Assembly (NCBI GenBank): GCA_963665005.2
Contig: CAXXTQ010000001.1
Span: 434,001-498,000, forward strand
Source of the DNA: G963665005 sp963665005
Lineage (GTDB): Bacteria > Bacillota > Clostridia > Christensenellales > SZUA-584
Length of the DNA stretch: 64,000 bases
Reading direction: 5' to 3'
The number at the start of each line of letters is the position of its first letter. Position 1 is the first letter of the stretch. The notes below the pieces were generated by a model. That model searched no databases and had not been told where the DNA came from. It was given only the letters and a program-made list of their open reading frames with translations. This document shows positions 1 through 8,223 of the stretch, piece after piece. Both the position numbers and the translations under genes were made by a program.

Positions 1-1147
1 TGCTTGAAATCTCTTCTTCGGACAATTCATAATATTCGCAGATAAGCTGGAGTATATGTTTAGGCGATATTTTCTTTGTCGTAGTAGTGGTCAAAAAGTC
101 TCTTATAGCTATTTCCGCTTCTACAAGATTAGGCGTTTTTCTGTTTAAAACGGTATAAGCAATAATCTTTTTTAACGCACCTTCGAGCGAACGTATATTA
201 GAAGAGACCTTTGTAGCTATAAGATCGAGAATTTCATGACTTACATCACAGTTAAGTGCGTCTTTAGAGGTGATATCTTTGGCTTTTTTCATTAAAATCG
301 CAAGCTTTGTTTCATAATTCGGAGGCTGTATGTCTGCTATAAGGCCGCCCTCAAAGCGTGACTGAAGCCTTTCTTCGAGTTTTGATATTTCTTTTGGAGG
401 CTTATCCGAAGAAAGTATAATTTGCTTGTTGTTTTCGTGAAGGTCGTTAAAAGTATGGAAAAATTCTTCCTGCGTGCTTTCTTTACCCGCTATAAACTGT
501 ATATCGTCTATCAATAATACGTCTGCTTTTCTATATCTTTTTCTAAATTCTTCTGTTCGGGATGTGCGAATAGCGTTTATAAGGTCGTTTAAAAAAGGCT
601 CACTCTTTACGAACATAACAGTCGTTTTATTACTTCTTTCGGAAACATAATTGGATATTGCGTGCATAAGATGTGTTTTTCCGAGCCCTGTTTTTCCGTA
701 TATAAACAAAGGGTTATACGTATGCCCGGGGTTTTCCGCCACTGCCATTGCGGCCGCATGCGCAAACTCGTTAGAACTTCCTACGACAAAAGAATCGAAT
801 GTGTAGGAAGGGTTTAGCATTGATCTTTCAGTATTCGTGTTTTCTGTAAAATTTGGTTTCGTAGAAACGTTGATTTTTGCTTCTTCCGCGTCAAAAAACA
901 TGACATTTGAGATTTGCGAATCCAAATCAAGATCGTCTGCCGCCATGCGCATTGCGCTGATTATTATATTTTTGTAGTTTTTTTCTACACGCGCTTTGTG
1001 GACAGAATTGTTAGTTTGAAAATAGTAAGCAGAATCGGTTTTTTTTACAGGGGAAAGCGTTTTTATCCAGGTATCGTACGGTACCCCTCCAAGTTCATGC
1101 TTAAGTGTTTCTAAGGCTTTTTCCCAGATTATTAAAAAAGTTTCCAC
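1..1147 (-). CDS. dnaA: Chromosomal replication initiator DnaA (C-terminus cut by window edge)
   Basis: AAA+ ATPase that binds DnaA boxes and opens the replication origin. Reading from a GTG at 1147 gives 382 codons up to the window edge. Visible are an N-terminal helicase-loading domain (about residues 1-80), a short linker, the AAA+ core with Walker A (GKTGLGKTH) and Walker B (LLIDDIQF), and the start of the DNA-binding domain IV; the signature helix of domain IV is outside the window. The GTG is chosen because AAAGGTG lies 7 nt upstream and the protein then begins at the usual DnaA position. The gene points away from the rest of the window, with a promoter and DnaA boxes just upstream, suggesting autoregulation. 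Identification is very secure. Confidence 0.97.
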   Translation of the reverse strand, partial: METFLIIWEKALETLKHELGGVPYDTWIKTLSPVKKTDSAYYFQTNNSVHKARVEKNYKNIIISAMRMAADDLDLDSQISNVMFFDAEEAKINVSTKPNFTENTNTERSMLNPSYTFDSFVVGSSNEFAHAAAMAVAENPGHTYNPLFIYGKTGLGKTHLMHAISNYVSERSNKTTVMFVKSEPFLNDLINAIRTSRTEEFRKRYRKADVLLIDDIQFIAGKESTQEEFFHTFNDLHENNKQIILSSDKPPKEISKLEERLQSRFEGGLIADIQPPNYETKLAILMKKAKDITSKDALNCDVSHEILDLIATKVSSNIRSLEGALKKIIAYTVLNRKTPNLVEAEIAIRDFLTTTTTKKISPKHILQLICEYYELSEEEISS

Positions 1148-1249
1148 GCTAAAGCACCTTTAGAATTATTTAGCGGTAAGATATGTAATATAAAATAATT
1201 GTAAATTCCGGAACGATAATTTATACTGCAAATACAACATTATTGTTCC

Positions 1250-1283
1250 GTTAATCCACCAACCTATCCACAATGTGTGGAAA
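1250..1283. promoter_or_regulatory. DnaA-box cluster upstream of dnaA (candidate oriC part)
   Basis: Three DnaA-box-like sites lie in the dnaA leader: a weak one at 1251-1260 (TAATCCACC), one at 1264-1272 (CTATCCACA) and, inverted 2 nt away, one at 1275-1283 (TTTTCCACA on the minus strand). The last two form a palindrome with arms TCCACA/TGTGGA. A second inverted repeat (arms GGAACGATAAT and ATTATTGTTCC, 1209-1249) lies between this cluster and the dnaA start. Each box has one or two mismatches to TTATCCACA. The 271 bp between dnaA and the next gene contain no gene; they hold this cluster, the dnaA promoter and a terminator. Confidence 0.6.
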
Positions 1284-1305
1284 ACATATAACCCCTAGTT
1301 TTTAT

Positions 1306-1334
1306 ATTCTATCATATTATTTTTATACTCTCAA
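1306..1334 (-). promoter_or_regulatory. Predicted sigma-A promoter of dnaA
   Basis: On the minus strand TTGAGA and TAGAAT are separated by exactly 17 nt. The start point would fall near 1299, placing the DnaA boxes in the transcribed leader, a position suited to autorepression. No other good hexamer pair is visible in this gap. Confidence 0.65.
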
Positions 1335-1367
1335 CAAGCAAAGTATTAAATAAATAATACAAATATA

Positions 1368-1393
1368 AAAGACTGCCGGAAAAGGCAGTCTTT
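1368..1393 (-). terminator. Intrinsic terminator of the NlpC/P60 gene
   Basis: Ten-base-pair stem (AAAGACTGCC with GGCAGTCTTT) around a 6-nt loop, followed on the minus strand by a T-rich tract. It starts 25 bp after the stop of the hydrolase gene and separates it from the dnaA promoter. Confidence 0.8.
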
Positions 1394-1418
1394 ATGAAAA
1401 ATGCTTATTTATTTTTAT

Positions 1419-2633
1419 CTAAAAAACTCTTCTGGCAGAAACGAAATTTCTGTCGTAATAATCTGTCATGGTGCTTATTTTTACACAATTATTGCTAGAA
1501 CTTGCGTGTATAAACTCATTGTTTCCGATATATATGCCGGTGTGCCCTATCCTTGTGCTGCTGTCAGATTTAAAAAACACCAAATCCCCAGGTACAAGCG
1601 ATGCTTTGTCAGAAACCTGGCTCCAGCTTTCAACGCCCGAAAAACCTGCAGCGCTGTATCTTGATGTTGAAACGCCCATATATTTTAAAACATAATATAC
1701 AAATCCCGAACAGTCAAAAGTGTTTGGGCCTTCTGTAGAATATACGTATTTTTTGCCAAGTTGTTCATTGGCAAACGCGAGCATTTTTTCTGTCGAAGAA
1801 ATCTCTGGCGCAGACGGCTGCTCGTCCGATTTTATTCTGTCCTGCCCGTCCCATTTTTGAGCATCGTCAGAAAATAAAATACATCTTGTGTTCTTTCCCG
1901 CTTTTCCGTCAACGGTAAGAGAATGCTGCGCCTGAAATTCTTTCAATGCGTTTTCAGTTATTGTACCGAAATACCCCGTGTTTTTGCCGTAAGTATAAAA
2001 CCCAAGTTCGCCCAGCCTTGCCTGAAGCGCTTCCACATCGCTTCCGCGGTCTCCCGGATAAATACAAAAATATTTTGCGTTATCCGAATTGAGTAGATCG
2101 AGAGTTACCGGACCCGCAATTCCGTCCACCGTTAAATCGTTCGTGCGCTGGAATCTTTTTACTGCATCCTCTGTTACCGGGCCGTAAAATCCTGTAATGC
2201 TTGCGTAATCGTAATATTCGAGTTCTTTTAAGCGTTTTTGAAGAGCCGATACAGCATCACCTTTATCGCCGGGATAAAATTTATCTGCGCTGATTTCCTC
2301 GCCCTGCTCTCCTTCGGCAAATCTATCGGAAGGTATTTTATAATCCGCACCCATGATTGAGCTTAATGTAACCGGCCCCGCTTTTCCGTCGACAACAAGA
2401 GAATTTTCTTCCTGATAATCAATTACCGCCTGCTGTGTGACGGTACCAAAATATCCGGTAGATTTACCGGAAAAAAAGCCAAGCTCTTTTAACTTATTCT
2501 GAAGTTCTTCTACATAGCTGTCTTTATCGCCTATTTTTAATATTTCGTACCGCTCTGTTGCAAAAGCTGTAGCGGGAAAAAATGATAAAATAAAAATAAT
2601 GCAAAATAATAATAATGCCGATTTTTTTCTCAT
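1419..2633 (-). CDS. Secreted peptidoglycan hydrolase: three PG-binding repeats plus NlpC/P60
   Basis: Predicted exported cell-wall endopeptidase of 404 residues. The start at 2633 is chosen because AAGGGG lies just upstream and the protein then begins with a clear signal peptide (MRKKSALLLF..., probable cleavage after ATAFA near residue 25). Three PG_binding_1 repeats follow (about residues 28-90, 105-170 and 180-240), each with the GYFG...VDGKAG pattern. A linker leads to the C-terminal NlpC/P60 domain with catalytic Cys (FDCSGF) and His (GHTGIY) and a third polar His (FIHA). NlpC/P60 enzymes cut D-Glu/DAP stem-peptide bonds. It has its own promoter and terminator. The precise cleavage specificity cannot be read from sequence. 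Confidence 0.93.
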   Translation of the reverse strand: MRKKSALLLFCIIFILSFFPATAFATERYEILKIGDKDSYVEELQNKLKELGFFSGKSTGYFGTVTQQAVIDYQEENSLVVDGKAGPVTLSSIMGADYKIPSDRFAEGEQGEEISADKFYPGDKGDAVSALQKRLKELEYYDYASITGFYGPVTEDAVKRFQRTNDLTVDGIAGPVTLDLLNSDNAKYFCIYPGDRGSDVEALQARLGELGFYTYGKNTGYFGTITENALKEFQAQHSLTVDGKAGKNTRCILFSDDAQKWDGQDRIKSDEQPSAPEISSTEKMLAFANEQLGKKYVYSTEGPNTFDCSGFVYYVLKYMGVSTSRYSAAGFSGVESWSQVSDKASLVPGDLVFFKSDSSTRIGHTGIYIGNNEFIHASSSNNCVKISTMTDYYDRNFVSARRVF

Positions 2634-2663
2634 TAGCTGCCCCTTTATATTGATTACATTATA

Positions 2664-2692
2664 ATTATAGTGTTTTACTGTACACAAGGCAA
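2664..2692 (-). promoter_or_regulatory. Predicted promoter of the NlpC/P60 gene
   Basis: Minus-strand TTGCCT, 17-nt spacer, TATAAT. It ends about 30 bp before the chosen ATG and drives the hydrolase as a single transcription unit. Confidence 0.7.
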
Positions 2693-2841
2693 TTTGCGTA
2701 GTGTGTCATAAGAGCTGAAAATAACGAACCTGTTTAGTTTATTACAGAAACGTTACAGATATGTTAACATTCTAGCGTTTTTGGCGATTTTCCTCGTATA
2801 TTGGCAAAAATCATAGACGACCAAAACGAATTTTCGCTTGT

Positions 2842-2859
2842 TTGTCCACGTTATCCACA
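2842..2859 (+). promoter_or_regulatory. Tandem DnaA boxes, one perfect
   Basis: A perfect TTATCCACA box (2851-2859) is directly preceded by TTGTCCACG (2842-2850) and followed by a weaker ATATACACA. They lie in the 190 bp between the NlpC/P60 promoter and the end of the nucleoside phosphorylase gene, about 1.6 kb from the boxes next to dnaA. This could be the second half of a bipartite origin or a DnaA-titration site. Confidence 0.55.
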
Positions 2860-2885
2860 GGATATACACATCTTTTGTAAACCCG

Positions 2886-4184
2886 CTAAAATATGTAATC
2901 GTATATAAGGCGCGGCTTTTTAGCTCTTTGCGACAGTGTCAGATAGCCCTCCAGCTTATTTTTAACGGCATTTGCGATATTCTTATCGTTCGCGTATATC
3001 TCAAAAAGTTCATCGCCTATTTCAATAAAATCGCCTATGCGTTTTTTTATAATAAATCCGACGGCAGGGTCAATGCTGTCCTGCTTTTTTATACGGCCGG
3101 CGCCAAGTTCTCCCGCCGCAATTCCCAGGCCTCGGCAGTCTACCGCGCTAAGATATCCGCCCGAAGATGCAAAAACATTTTCAATGTATTTTGCGCGCGG
3201 CATTAAAGATGTATCGTAAACCACATTTTTATCTCCGCCCTGCGCCTCTATTATTTCGCCGAGTTTCTCAAGCGCACGTTTTGAACCCAGAGCGTCGGAA
3301 AGCATATCCTCGGCCTGCAGCGCGGATTTCGCGATATCCGCCATCATAAGCATGTTAACGCAAAGCTGCATGGCGACAGTCAAAAGGTCTCCCGTCTTTT
3401 TTAACTGCAGAATTTCTATTGCTTCTATGACTTCTAAAGAATTGCCGACTGCGCTGCCCAGAGGCTGGCTCATGTCGCTTATTATGGCAGCCGTTTTCCG
3501 GTTAGAATTTTTACCTATGGATACCATGGACTGCGCAAGCGCTTTTGATTCTTCCAGAGTCTGCATAAAAGCGCCGCTGCCCGTTTTTACATCGAGCATT
3601 ATTATATCTGCGCCGGACGCTAGTTTTTTGCTCATTATGCTGCTTGCTATAAGCGGTATACTGTCTATTGTTGCCGTTACATCACGAAGAGAGTAAAGCA
3701 TTTTATCTGCAGGACAGATATTTTTTGTCTGTCCCATGACAGCCGCGCCGACTCTTTTTATCTGAGAGGTAAACTCATCCATGCTCAAAGATATGTTCAT
3801 TCCGGGTATTGATTCGAGTTTGTCGAGCGTTCCGCCCGTGTGCCCGAGGCCTCTCCCTGACATTTTAGCCAGCTTTAAACCGCACGCAGCAACAAGAGGA
3901 GCGACGAGCAGCGTGGTCGAATCGGAAACGCCGCCTGTAGAATGCTTGTCGGCTACCAATCCAAGCTCTTTAAGATTAACCGTTTCGCCCGAATTCGCCA
4001 TTGCGTTTGTAAGAGCTGCCGTTTCCTGCTCATCTAGCCCGCGGATATATGCTGCCATAATAAACGCGGATGCCTGATAATCAGGAATCTGCCCTTTTAC
4101 ATAGCCGTCGATAAAAAAAGCTATCTCTTGCTGCGAGAGGTCTTTGCCGTCGCGTTTTTTTGCGATGATATCAAATATTTTCAT
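2886..4184 (-). CDS. pdp: Pyrimidine-nucleoside phosphorylase
   Basis: Phosphorolysis of uridine/thymidine to the base plus (deoxy)ribose-1-phosphate in pyrimidine salvage. The 432-residue length is normal for the thymidine/pyrimidine nucleoside phosphorylase family. The phosphate- and substrate-binding signature DKHSTGGVSD is at about residues 82-91 and the conserved KMSGRGLGHTGGTLDKLE follows at about 106. An N-terminal helical domain (TDYQASAF-type segment) and a C-terminal domain complete the fold. The ATG at 4184 has GGAAAGGA upstream. It is followed after 24 bp by the upstream oxidoreductase gene, so the three minus-strand genes 2886-5725 may be co-transcribed. Symbol pdp is preferred to deoA because the Bacillota enzymes accept both uridine and thymidine. 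Confidence 0.93.
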   Translation of the reverse strand: MKIFDIIAKKRDGKDLSQQEIAFFIDGYVKGQIPDYQASAFIMAAYIRGLDEQETAALTNAMANSGETVNLKELGLVADKHSTGGVSDSTTLLVAPLVAACGLKLAKMSGRGLGHTGGTLDKLESIPGMNISLSMDEFTSQIKRVGAAVMGQTKNICPADKMLYSLRDVTATIDSIPLIASSIMSKKLASGADIIMLDVKTGSGAFMQTLEESKALAQSMVSIGKNSNRKTAAIISDMSQPLGSAVGNSLEVIEAIEILQLKKTGDLLTVAMQLCVNMLMMADIAKSALQAEDMLSDALGSKRALEKLGEIIEAQGGDKNVVYDTSLMPRAKYIENVFASSGGYLSAVDCRGLGIAAGELGAGRIKKQDSIDPAVGFIIKKRIGDFIEIGDELFEIYANDKNIANAVKNKLEGYLTLSQRAKKPRLIYDYIF

Positions 4185-4208
4185 TTACCAACGTCCTTTC
4201 CAAAAAAA

Positions 4209-5210
4209 CTAATCCGCCAAATCCTGCTCATATTGCACACCGTAAATTTCTCTTAGTTTATCCATAGTTTTAGCGATATTAATGCTGTCTTCGTGCGTCA
4301 TGAGCGGAGACTCCGTGAGCCCTTTGTTTAGGCAATCTGCAACGTGCATAGCTTCAAACTGAAAACCCGTCCCCTCGTACGGAATCTCAAAGACTTTCTT
4401 TTCTTCGTCATGTGTAAAGCCGATTTTAGTCGTTTTTTGAAGAGTAGCCGTTCTGTTTTTATCCCAGCTGCCTATTCCAAGATTAACGCCGCCCTTTGTT
4501 CCTTGTATTTCGATTATATTGTTCATGATTTGATTCATGCTGAATGATAGATTGGCAATAGCTCCGTTTTCGTATACCAAAACAGCGGTACTTAACACAT
4601 CCGCGCCGTTTTCTACCTTTGCCGCACCTATAATATCGCGATAATCCGCACCAAGAAAAGCAAAAGCCGCAGCGATATTATAAACTCCGAGGTCGAGAAC
4701 AGAGCCTCCTGCCATATTGTTATCCCATCTCCAGCCGTTGCCGTCGCCGTTATATCCAAAAGTCATATTGAAAAACTGAACTTCGCCTATCTCACCGTTT
4801 TTCACCCATTCGATAGCCTGCCGTGTATACGGAAAAAACCGTGTCCACATACCTTCCAATAAAAACGCGTTGTTTTTCTTTGCCGTTTCAATCATTTCTA
4901 TTGTTTCTCCGGCGTTTACGCCGAGAGGTTTTTCGCACAAGACAGGTTTTTTGCGCTCGAGAAACATTTTTACGTTCTCTAAATGAAATATATGCGGAGT
5001 ACCAATATAAACAGCATCCACTTCGTCGCAATCTGCCATCTGTTCATAACTGGAAAAGCTTAGCTCCACGCCATGCTTTTTTGCAAATTCATCTGCAGTC
5101 TGCTGGTTTCTTGAGCTTACTGCCTTTATATTCGCATCCTTTGCGAATTTTAAATCTCTCGCAAACTCATTCGCTATAAAACCTGTACTTACAATGCCCC
5201 AATTAGTCAT
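4209..5210 (-). CDS. Gfo/Idh/MocA-family NAD(P)-dependent oxidoreductase
   Basis: A 333-residue cytosolic dehydrogenase. The N-terminal Rossmann fold starts MTNWGIVSTGFIA, where the glycine-rich turn is GIVSTG, and the family motif CEKPLGV carries the conserved lysine. The C-terminal half contains GGSVLDLGVYN, typical of the trans-1,2-dihydrobenzene-diol/sugar dehydrogenase branch. The substrate is probably a sugar, inositol or a related polyol but cannot be fixed from sequence. GGGGAGG precedes the ATG, which overlaps the stop of the upstream acetyltransferase gene by 4 bp (ATGA), so the two are translationally coupled. Family assignment is secure, substrate unknown. Confidence 0.9.
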   Translation of the reverse strand: MTNWGIVSTGFIANEFARDLKFAKDANIKAVSSRNQQTADEFAKKHGVELSFSSYEQMADCDEVDAVYIGTPHIFHLENVKMFLERKKPVLCEKPLGVNAGETIEMIETAKKNNAFLLEGMWTRFFPYTRQAIEWVKNGEIGEVQFFNMTFGYNGDGNGWRWDNNMAGGSVLDLGVYNIAAAFAFLGADYRDIIGAAKVENGADVLSTAVLVYENGAIANLSFSMNQIMNNIIEIQGTKGGVNLGIGSWDKNRTATLQKTTKIGFTHDEEKKVFEIPYEGTGFQFEAMHVADCLNKGLTESPLMTHEDSINIAKTMDKLREIYGVQYEQDLAD

Positions 5211-5725
5211 AAGGTTGCCTCCCCTTTTTCATATTGTTCCCGCAAAAGCCCGAAACAAAATATATCTTTGAATTTTCCAAATCGTAGAAAATGTTCTTTT
5301 AAGCAGCCTTCAAGAGTAAAACAATTTTTTTCAAGAACTCTTTTTGATGCAGTATTGCCGCCAAAACATTTAGAATAAATTTTGTTTATACCAAGAGTAC
5401 AAAAAGCATAATCTATTGCCATGCCGGCCGCTGCGCTTGCATATCCGAAATTCCAATATTCCTGCCCAAGCCAATATCCAAGTTCTGCCCTTTTATGCTC
5501 CTCTTCATGAACAAGGCCGATAATACCGACAAACTCGCTGTCACGGCATATTGCAAAAACATGCTCCTGCTCATTCTCGTGTAAATAATCAAGAAAAAGT
5601 TTTGCGTGCTTTTTGGTATAAGGATAAGGAAGGTTCGCGGTGTTTTCTGCGATGGAATAGTTGTTGGCAAGCCTTGCGATATCATCGATATCTTCGCTGC
5701 CTATACACCGAATACTTATATTCAT
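5207..5725 (-). CDS. GNAT N-acetyltransferase, RimJ/RimL-like
   Basis: A 172-residue acetyl-CoA-dependent acetyltransferase. The region about residues 75-140 has the GNAT core (GIIGLVHEEEHKRAELGYWLG, then NFGYASAAAGMAIDYAF for acetyl-CoA binding) and the RimJ/RimL-like NTASKRVLEKNCF segment. The acceptor could be a protein N-terminus or a small molecule. GGAG lies 7 nt before the ATG. It is first gene of a pair with the overlapping Gfo/Idh/MocA oxidoreductase. Confidence 0.88.
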   Translation of the reverse strand: MNISIRCIGSEDIDDIARLANNYSIAENTANLPYPYTKKHAKLFLDYLHENEQEHVFAICRDSEFVGIIGLVHEEEHKRAELGYWLGQEYWNFGYASAAAGMAIDYAFCTLGINKIYSKCFGGNTASKRVLEKNCFTLEGCLKEHFLRFGKFKDIFCFGLLREQYEKGEATL

Positions 5726-5866
5726 GGCTTTTCTCCATAAAAAGTTTATAAGTGCATGATACCATATTTACAAAAAACTAAAAAGACGGCAATACGTGTT
5801 TTTTTTATGGTTGCATAGCTACTTGCCGCAAAGTATAATAATATAGACAAAATATTGGAGGAAAAC

Positions 5867-6691
5867 ATGAATTTTTCAAAGATGCACGGTCTGGGCAACG
5901 ATTTTTTAATATTTGAAGACGACGGTATATCAAGAGACTGGAACGCTCTTGCGGCAAAAACATGCCAAAGAAGGCTGGGCGTTGGCGCGGACGGTATACT
6001 TATCGTTATGCCTTCTAGCTGTGCTGATATTAAAATGCGTATCATAAACGCGGACGGCAGCGAAGCGGAGATGTGCGGAAACGGAATACGCTGTTTCGCA
6101 AAATATGTTTATGAAAAGGAAATAGTTGAAAATAAAGATATGACTGTAGAAACGCTTGCCGGCATAATCCGCCCTGGTCTTACTGTACAAAACAAAGTAG
6201 TAACTAATATAAAAGTCGATATGGGAAAACCGTCGTATGACAGGGCAGATATTCCCATGACGGGGCAGGGCGAAGCGTTTGATGTAAAGATTCAGGCAGC
6301 GGGCGAAAGCGTTACAATAACGTCTGTTCTTATGGGCGTTCCTCATACTATGGTGCTGACCGAAAAGATTGACGAAGACCGCGCCAGGATTCTCGGGCCA
6401 GCAATAGAAACGCACGAGCTTTTTCCGCGCAAGACAAACGTCAATTTTGTAAAAATAATTGATCAGGAGAATATAGAACTTTTAACATGGGAACGCGGTG
6501 CGGGGCTTACACTGGCATGCGGCACTGGTTCGTGCGCGAGCGTTATCGCAATGCATAAAAAAGGCTTGGTAGGCAGTAAAGTAACCGTACATTTGGCTGT
6601 GGGTGAGCTTATAATAGAGTGCATGGATGACGGCAGGGTAATGATGACAGGCCCCGCAGCTTTCGTTTATAATGCAACTCTCACCGAATGA
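5867..6691 (+). CDS. dapF: Diaminopimelate epimerase
   Basis: Converts LL- to meso-diaminopimelate for peptidoglycan and lysine synthesis. The ATG at 5867 is preferred to an in-frame TTG 12 nt earlier because GGAGG of that stretch is the ribosome-binding site, and MNFSKMHGLGNDF is the canonical N-terminus. The two catalytic cysteines sit in MCGNGIRC and ACGTGSCAS; 274 residues is the family length. The stop overlaps the start of cca by 4 bp. The presence of this gene agrees with a meso-DAP wall and with the DAP-cutting NlpC/P60 hydrolase nearby. Confidence 0.95.
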   Translation: MNFSKMHGLGNDFLIFEDDGISRDWNALAAKTCQRRLGVGADGILIVMPSSCADIKMRIINADGSEAEMCGNGIRCFAKYVYEKEIVENKDMTVETLAGIIRPGLTVQNKVVTNIKVDMGKPSYDRADIPMTGQGEAFDVKIQAAGESVTITSVLMGVPHTMVLTEKIDEDRARILGPAIETHELFPRKTNVNFVKIIDQENIELLTWERGAGLTLACGTGSCASVIAMHKKGLVGSKVTVHLAVGELIIECMDDGRVMMTGPAAFVYNATLTE

Positions 6692-8118
6692 ACTTTAAAA
6701 AGCTTCCAAAAGGCATTGCGGAACTTTCCGAAATATTTTTAGCTCACGGTTATAAACTTTATATTGTCGGCGGATACGTTAGAAATCTCACCCTCGGGAT
6801 TTCCGGGGGCGATATTAATGTCAGTGACATAGATGTCTGTTCGTCCGCGCTGCCCGAAACGGCATCTGCTTTTTTGCGCAAAGCTGGGCTAGCCGTAATA
6901 GAAAAAGCGCCCCTGCTTGGTACTATTGAAATACATCTGCATACAGGCGGCGAAAAAGCTGCATTTGAGCACACCACATTTCGGCGCGATTATTACCCGC
7001 CCGGCGGAACGCACAGGCCGTGCCGCGTAGAGTTTACCAGCGATATGCAAAAAGATGCGCGGCGGCGCGATTTTACTGTAAACGTGCTGTATTTAGATAC
7101 GCAGACAAAAGAAATAACCGATCCGACCGGCAAAGGCCTTAAAGATCTAAAAAACCGTATTCTTCGCGCGGCGGCGGACGATCCGAGGCAAACTCTTCGC
7201 GACGACGGCCTTAGAATAATGCGCATGGCAAGGTTTGCGGCTGAGCTCGGATTTAGCGTTGATAAAGAGCTTTTAAAAAGCGCAAAAGAAAATGCCGCGC
7301 TTCTTGAAGACATATCCGTCGAAAGAAAACGCGACGAGCTTGTAAAAATACTTCTGGCCGATACAAAATACAAACAAACAAAAAAAGACGAGTCTGCGCC
7401 CAAATATGGATTAGAGCTGCTCGTGCGCACGGGTGCGCTTTGTTATGTACTGCCCATACTTTGCAAAGGGCAGGGCGTTGCCCAAAACGAAAAATATCAC
7501 AGCCATGATGTATTGAATCATGAAATAAACAGCTGCGCACTGACTCCGCCTATACTTGCGCTTCGCCTTGCGGCGCTTTTACACGACATAGGCAAACCTG
7601 AGGCTCTCGAAAAAAGCGGCAATATGTACAGCCATGAAATATACGGCGAAAAACTCGCCGAAAAAGAGCTGGCAAACCTTAAATTTGACAACGCCGCAAA
7701 AAAGACAGTCCTTACTCTTATAAAAAACCATATGTTTGACCTTGAGGGCAAAGCAAAACCTAAGACTATAAGAAAACGTGCAATAAAGCTCGGCCGGCAG
7801 ATTTTTTCTATGCTTATAGAATTACGGCGCGCAGATTTTCTTGGCTCTGGAAAAGGTATGCTAAAAGTGGTATCTGCGGATAACTGGCAAAAAGAGTTAG
7901 ACAGAATGGAAGAACAAAAAGTTCCATGGAGCGTGCTCGACCTTGCGATATCTGGAGACGATATAAAAAACGCTTTAAAACTCTCCGCTTCGCCTAAGAT
8001 AGGGCAAATAATAGAGTTTCTTTTCAAAGAATGTGTAATGAGCCCAAAAATGAATAATAAGAATAATCTGATAAAACGCGCAAAAGAATACGCGAAAAGC
8101 GAGGAATGGTTACCATAA
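6688..8118 (+). CDS. cca: CCA tRNA nucleotidyltransferase with HD domain
   Basis: Adds or repairs the 3'-CCA end of tRNAs. The class II nucleotidyltransferase head has GGYVRN, the catalytic DID motif, RRDFTVN and the LRDDGLRIMRMARFAAE template segment. A C-terminal HD phosphohydrolase domain carries LLHDIGKP and a second His (SHEIYG). 476 residues fits the cca family with a C-terminal HD domain. The start overlaps the dapF stop (ATGA). A pure poly(A) polymerase cannot be excluded, but the motifs fit a CCA-adding enzyme. Confidence 0.9.
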   Translation: MNFKKLPKGIAELSEIFLAHGYKLYIVGGYVRNLTLGISGGDINVSDIDVCSSALPETASAFLRKAGLAVIEKAPLLGTIEIHLHTGGEKAAFEHTTFRRDYYPPGGTHRPCRVEFTSDMQKDARRRDFTVNVLYLDTQTKEITDPTGKGLKDLKNRILRAAADDPRQTLRDDGLRIMRMARFAAELGFSVDKELLKSAKENAALLEDISVERKRDELVKILLADTKYKQTKKDESAPKYGLELLVRTGALCYVLPILCKGQGVAQNEKYHSHDVLNHEINSCALTPPILALRLAALLHDIGKPEALEKSGNMYSHEIYGEKLAEKELANLKFDNAAKKTVLTLIKNHMFDLEGKAKPKTIRKRAIKLGRQIFSMLIELRRADFLGSGKGMLKVVSADNWQKELDRMEEQKVPWSVLDLAISGDDIKNALKLSASPKIGQIIEFLFKECVMSPKMNNKNNLIKRAKEYAKSEEWLP

Positions 8119-8223
8119 TGTTACATTTGTTTCAAAATTATTAACTGGGTGCTTGAATTATTGCTCAAACAGTAGTAGTATTATAAGCACCTTAATAAGC
8201 ATACCGTTTTTTGGGGGTATATC

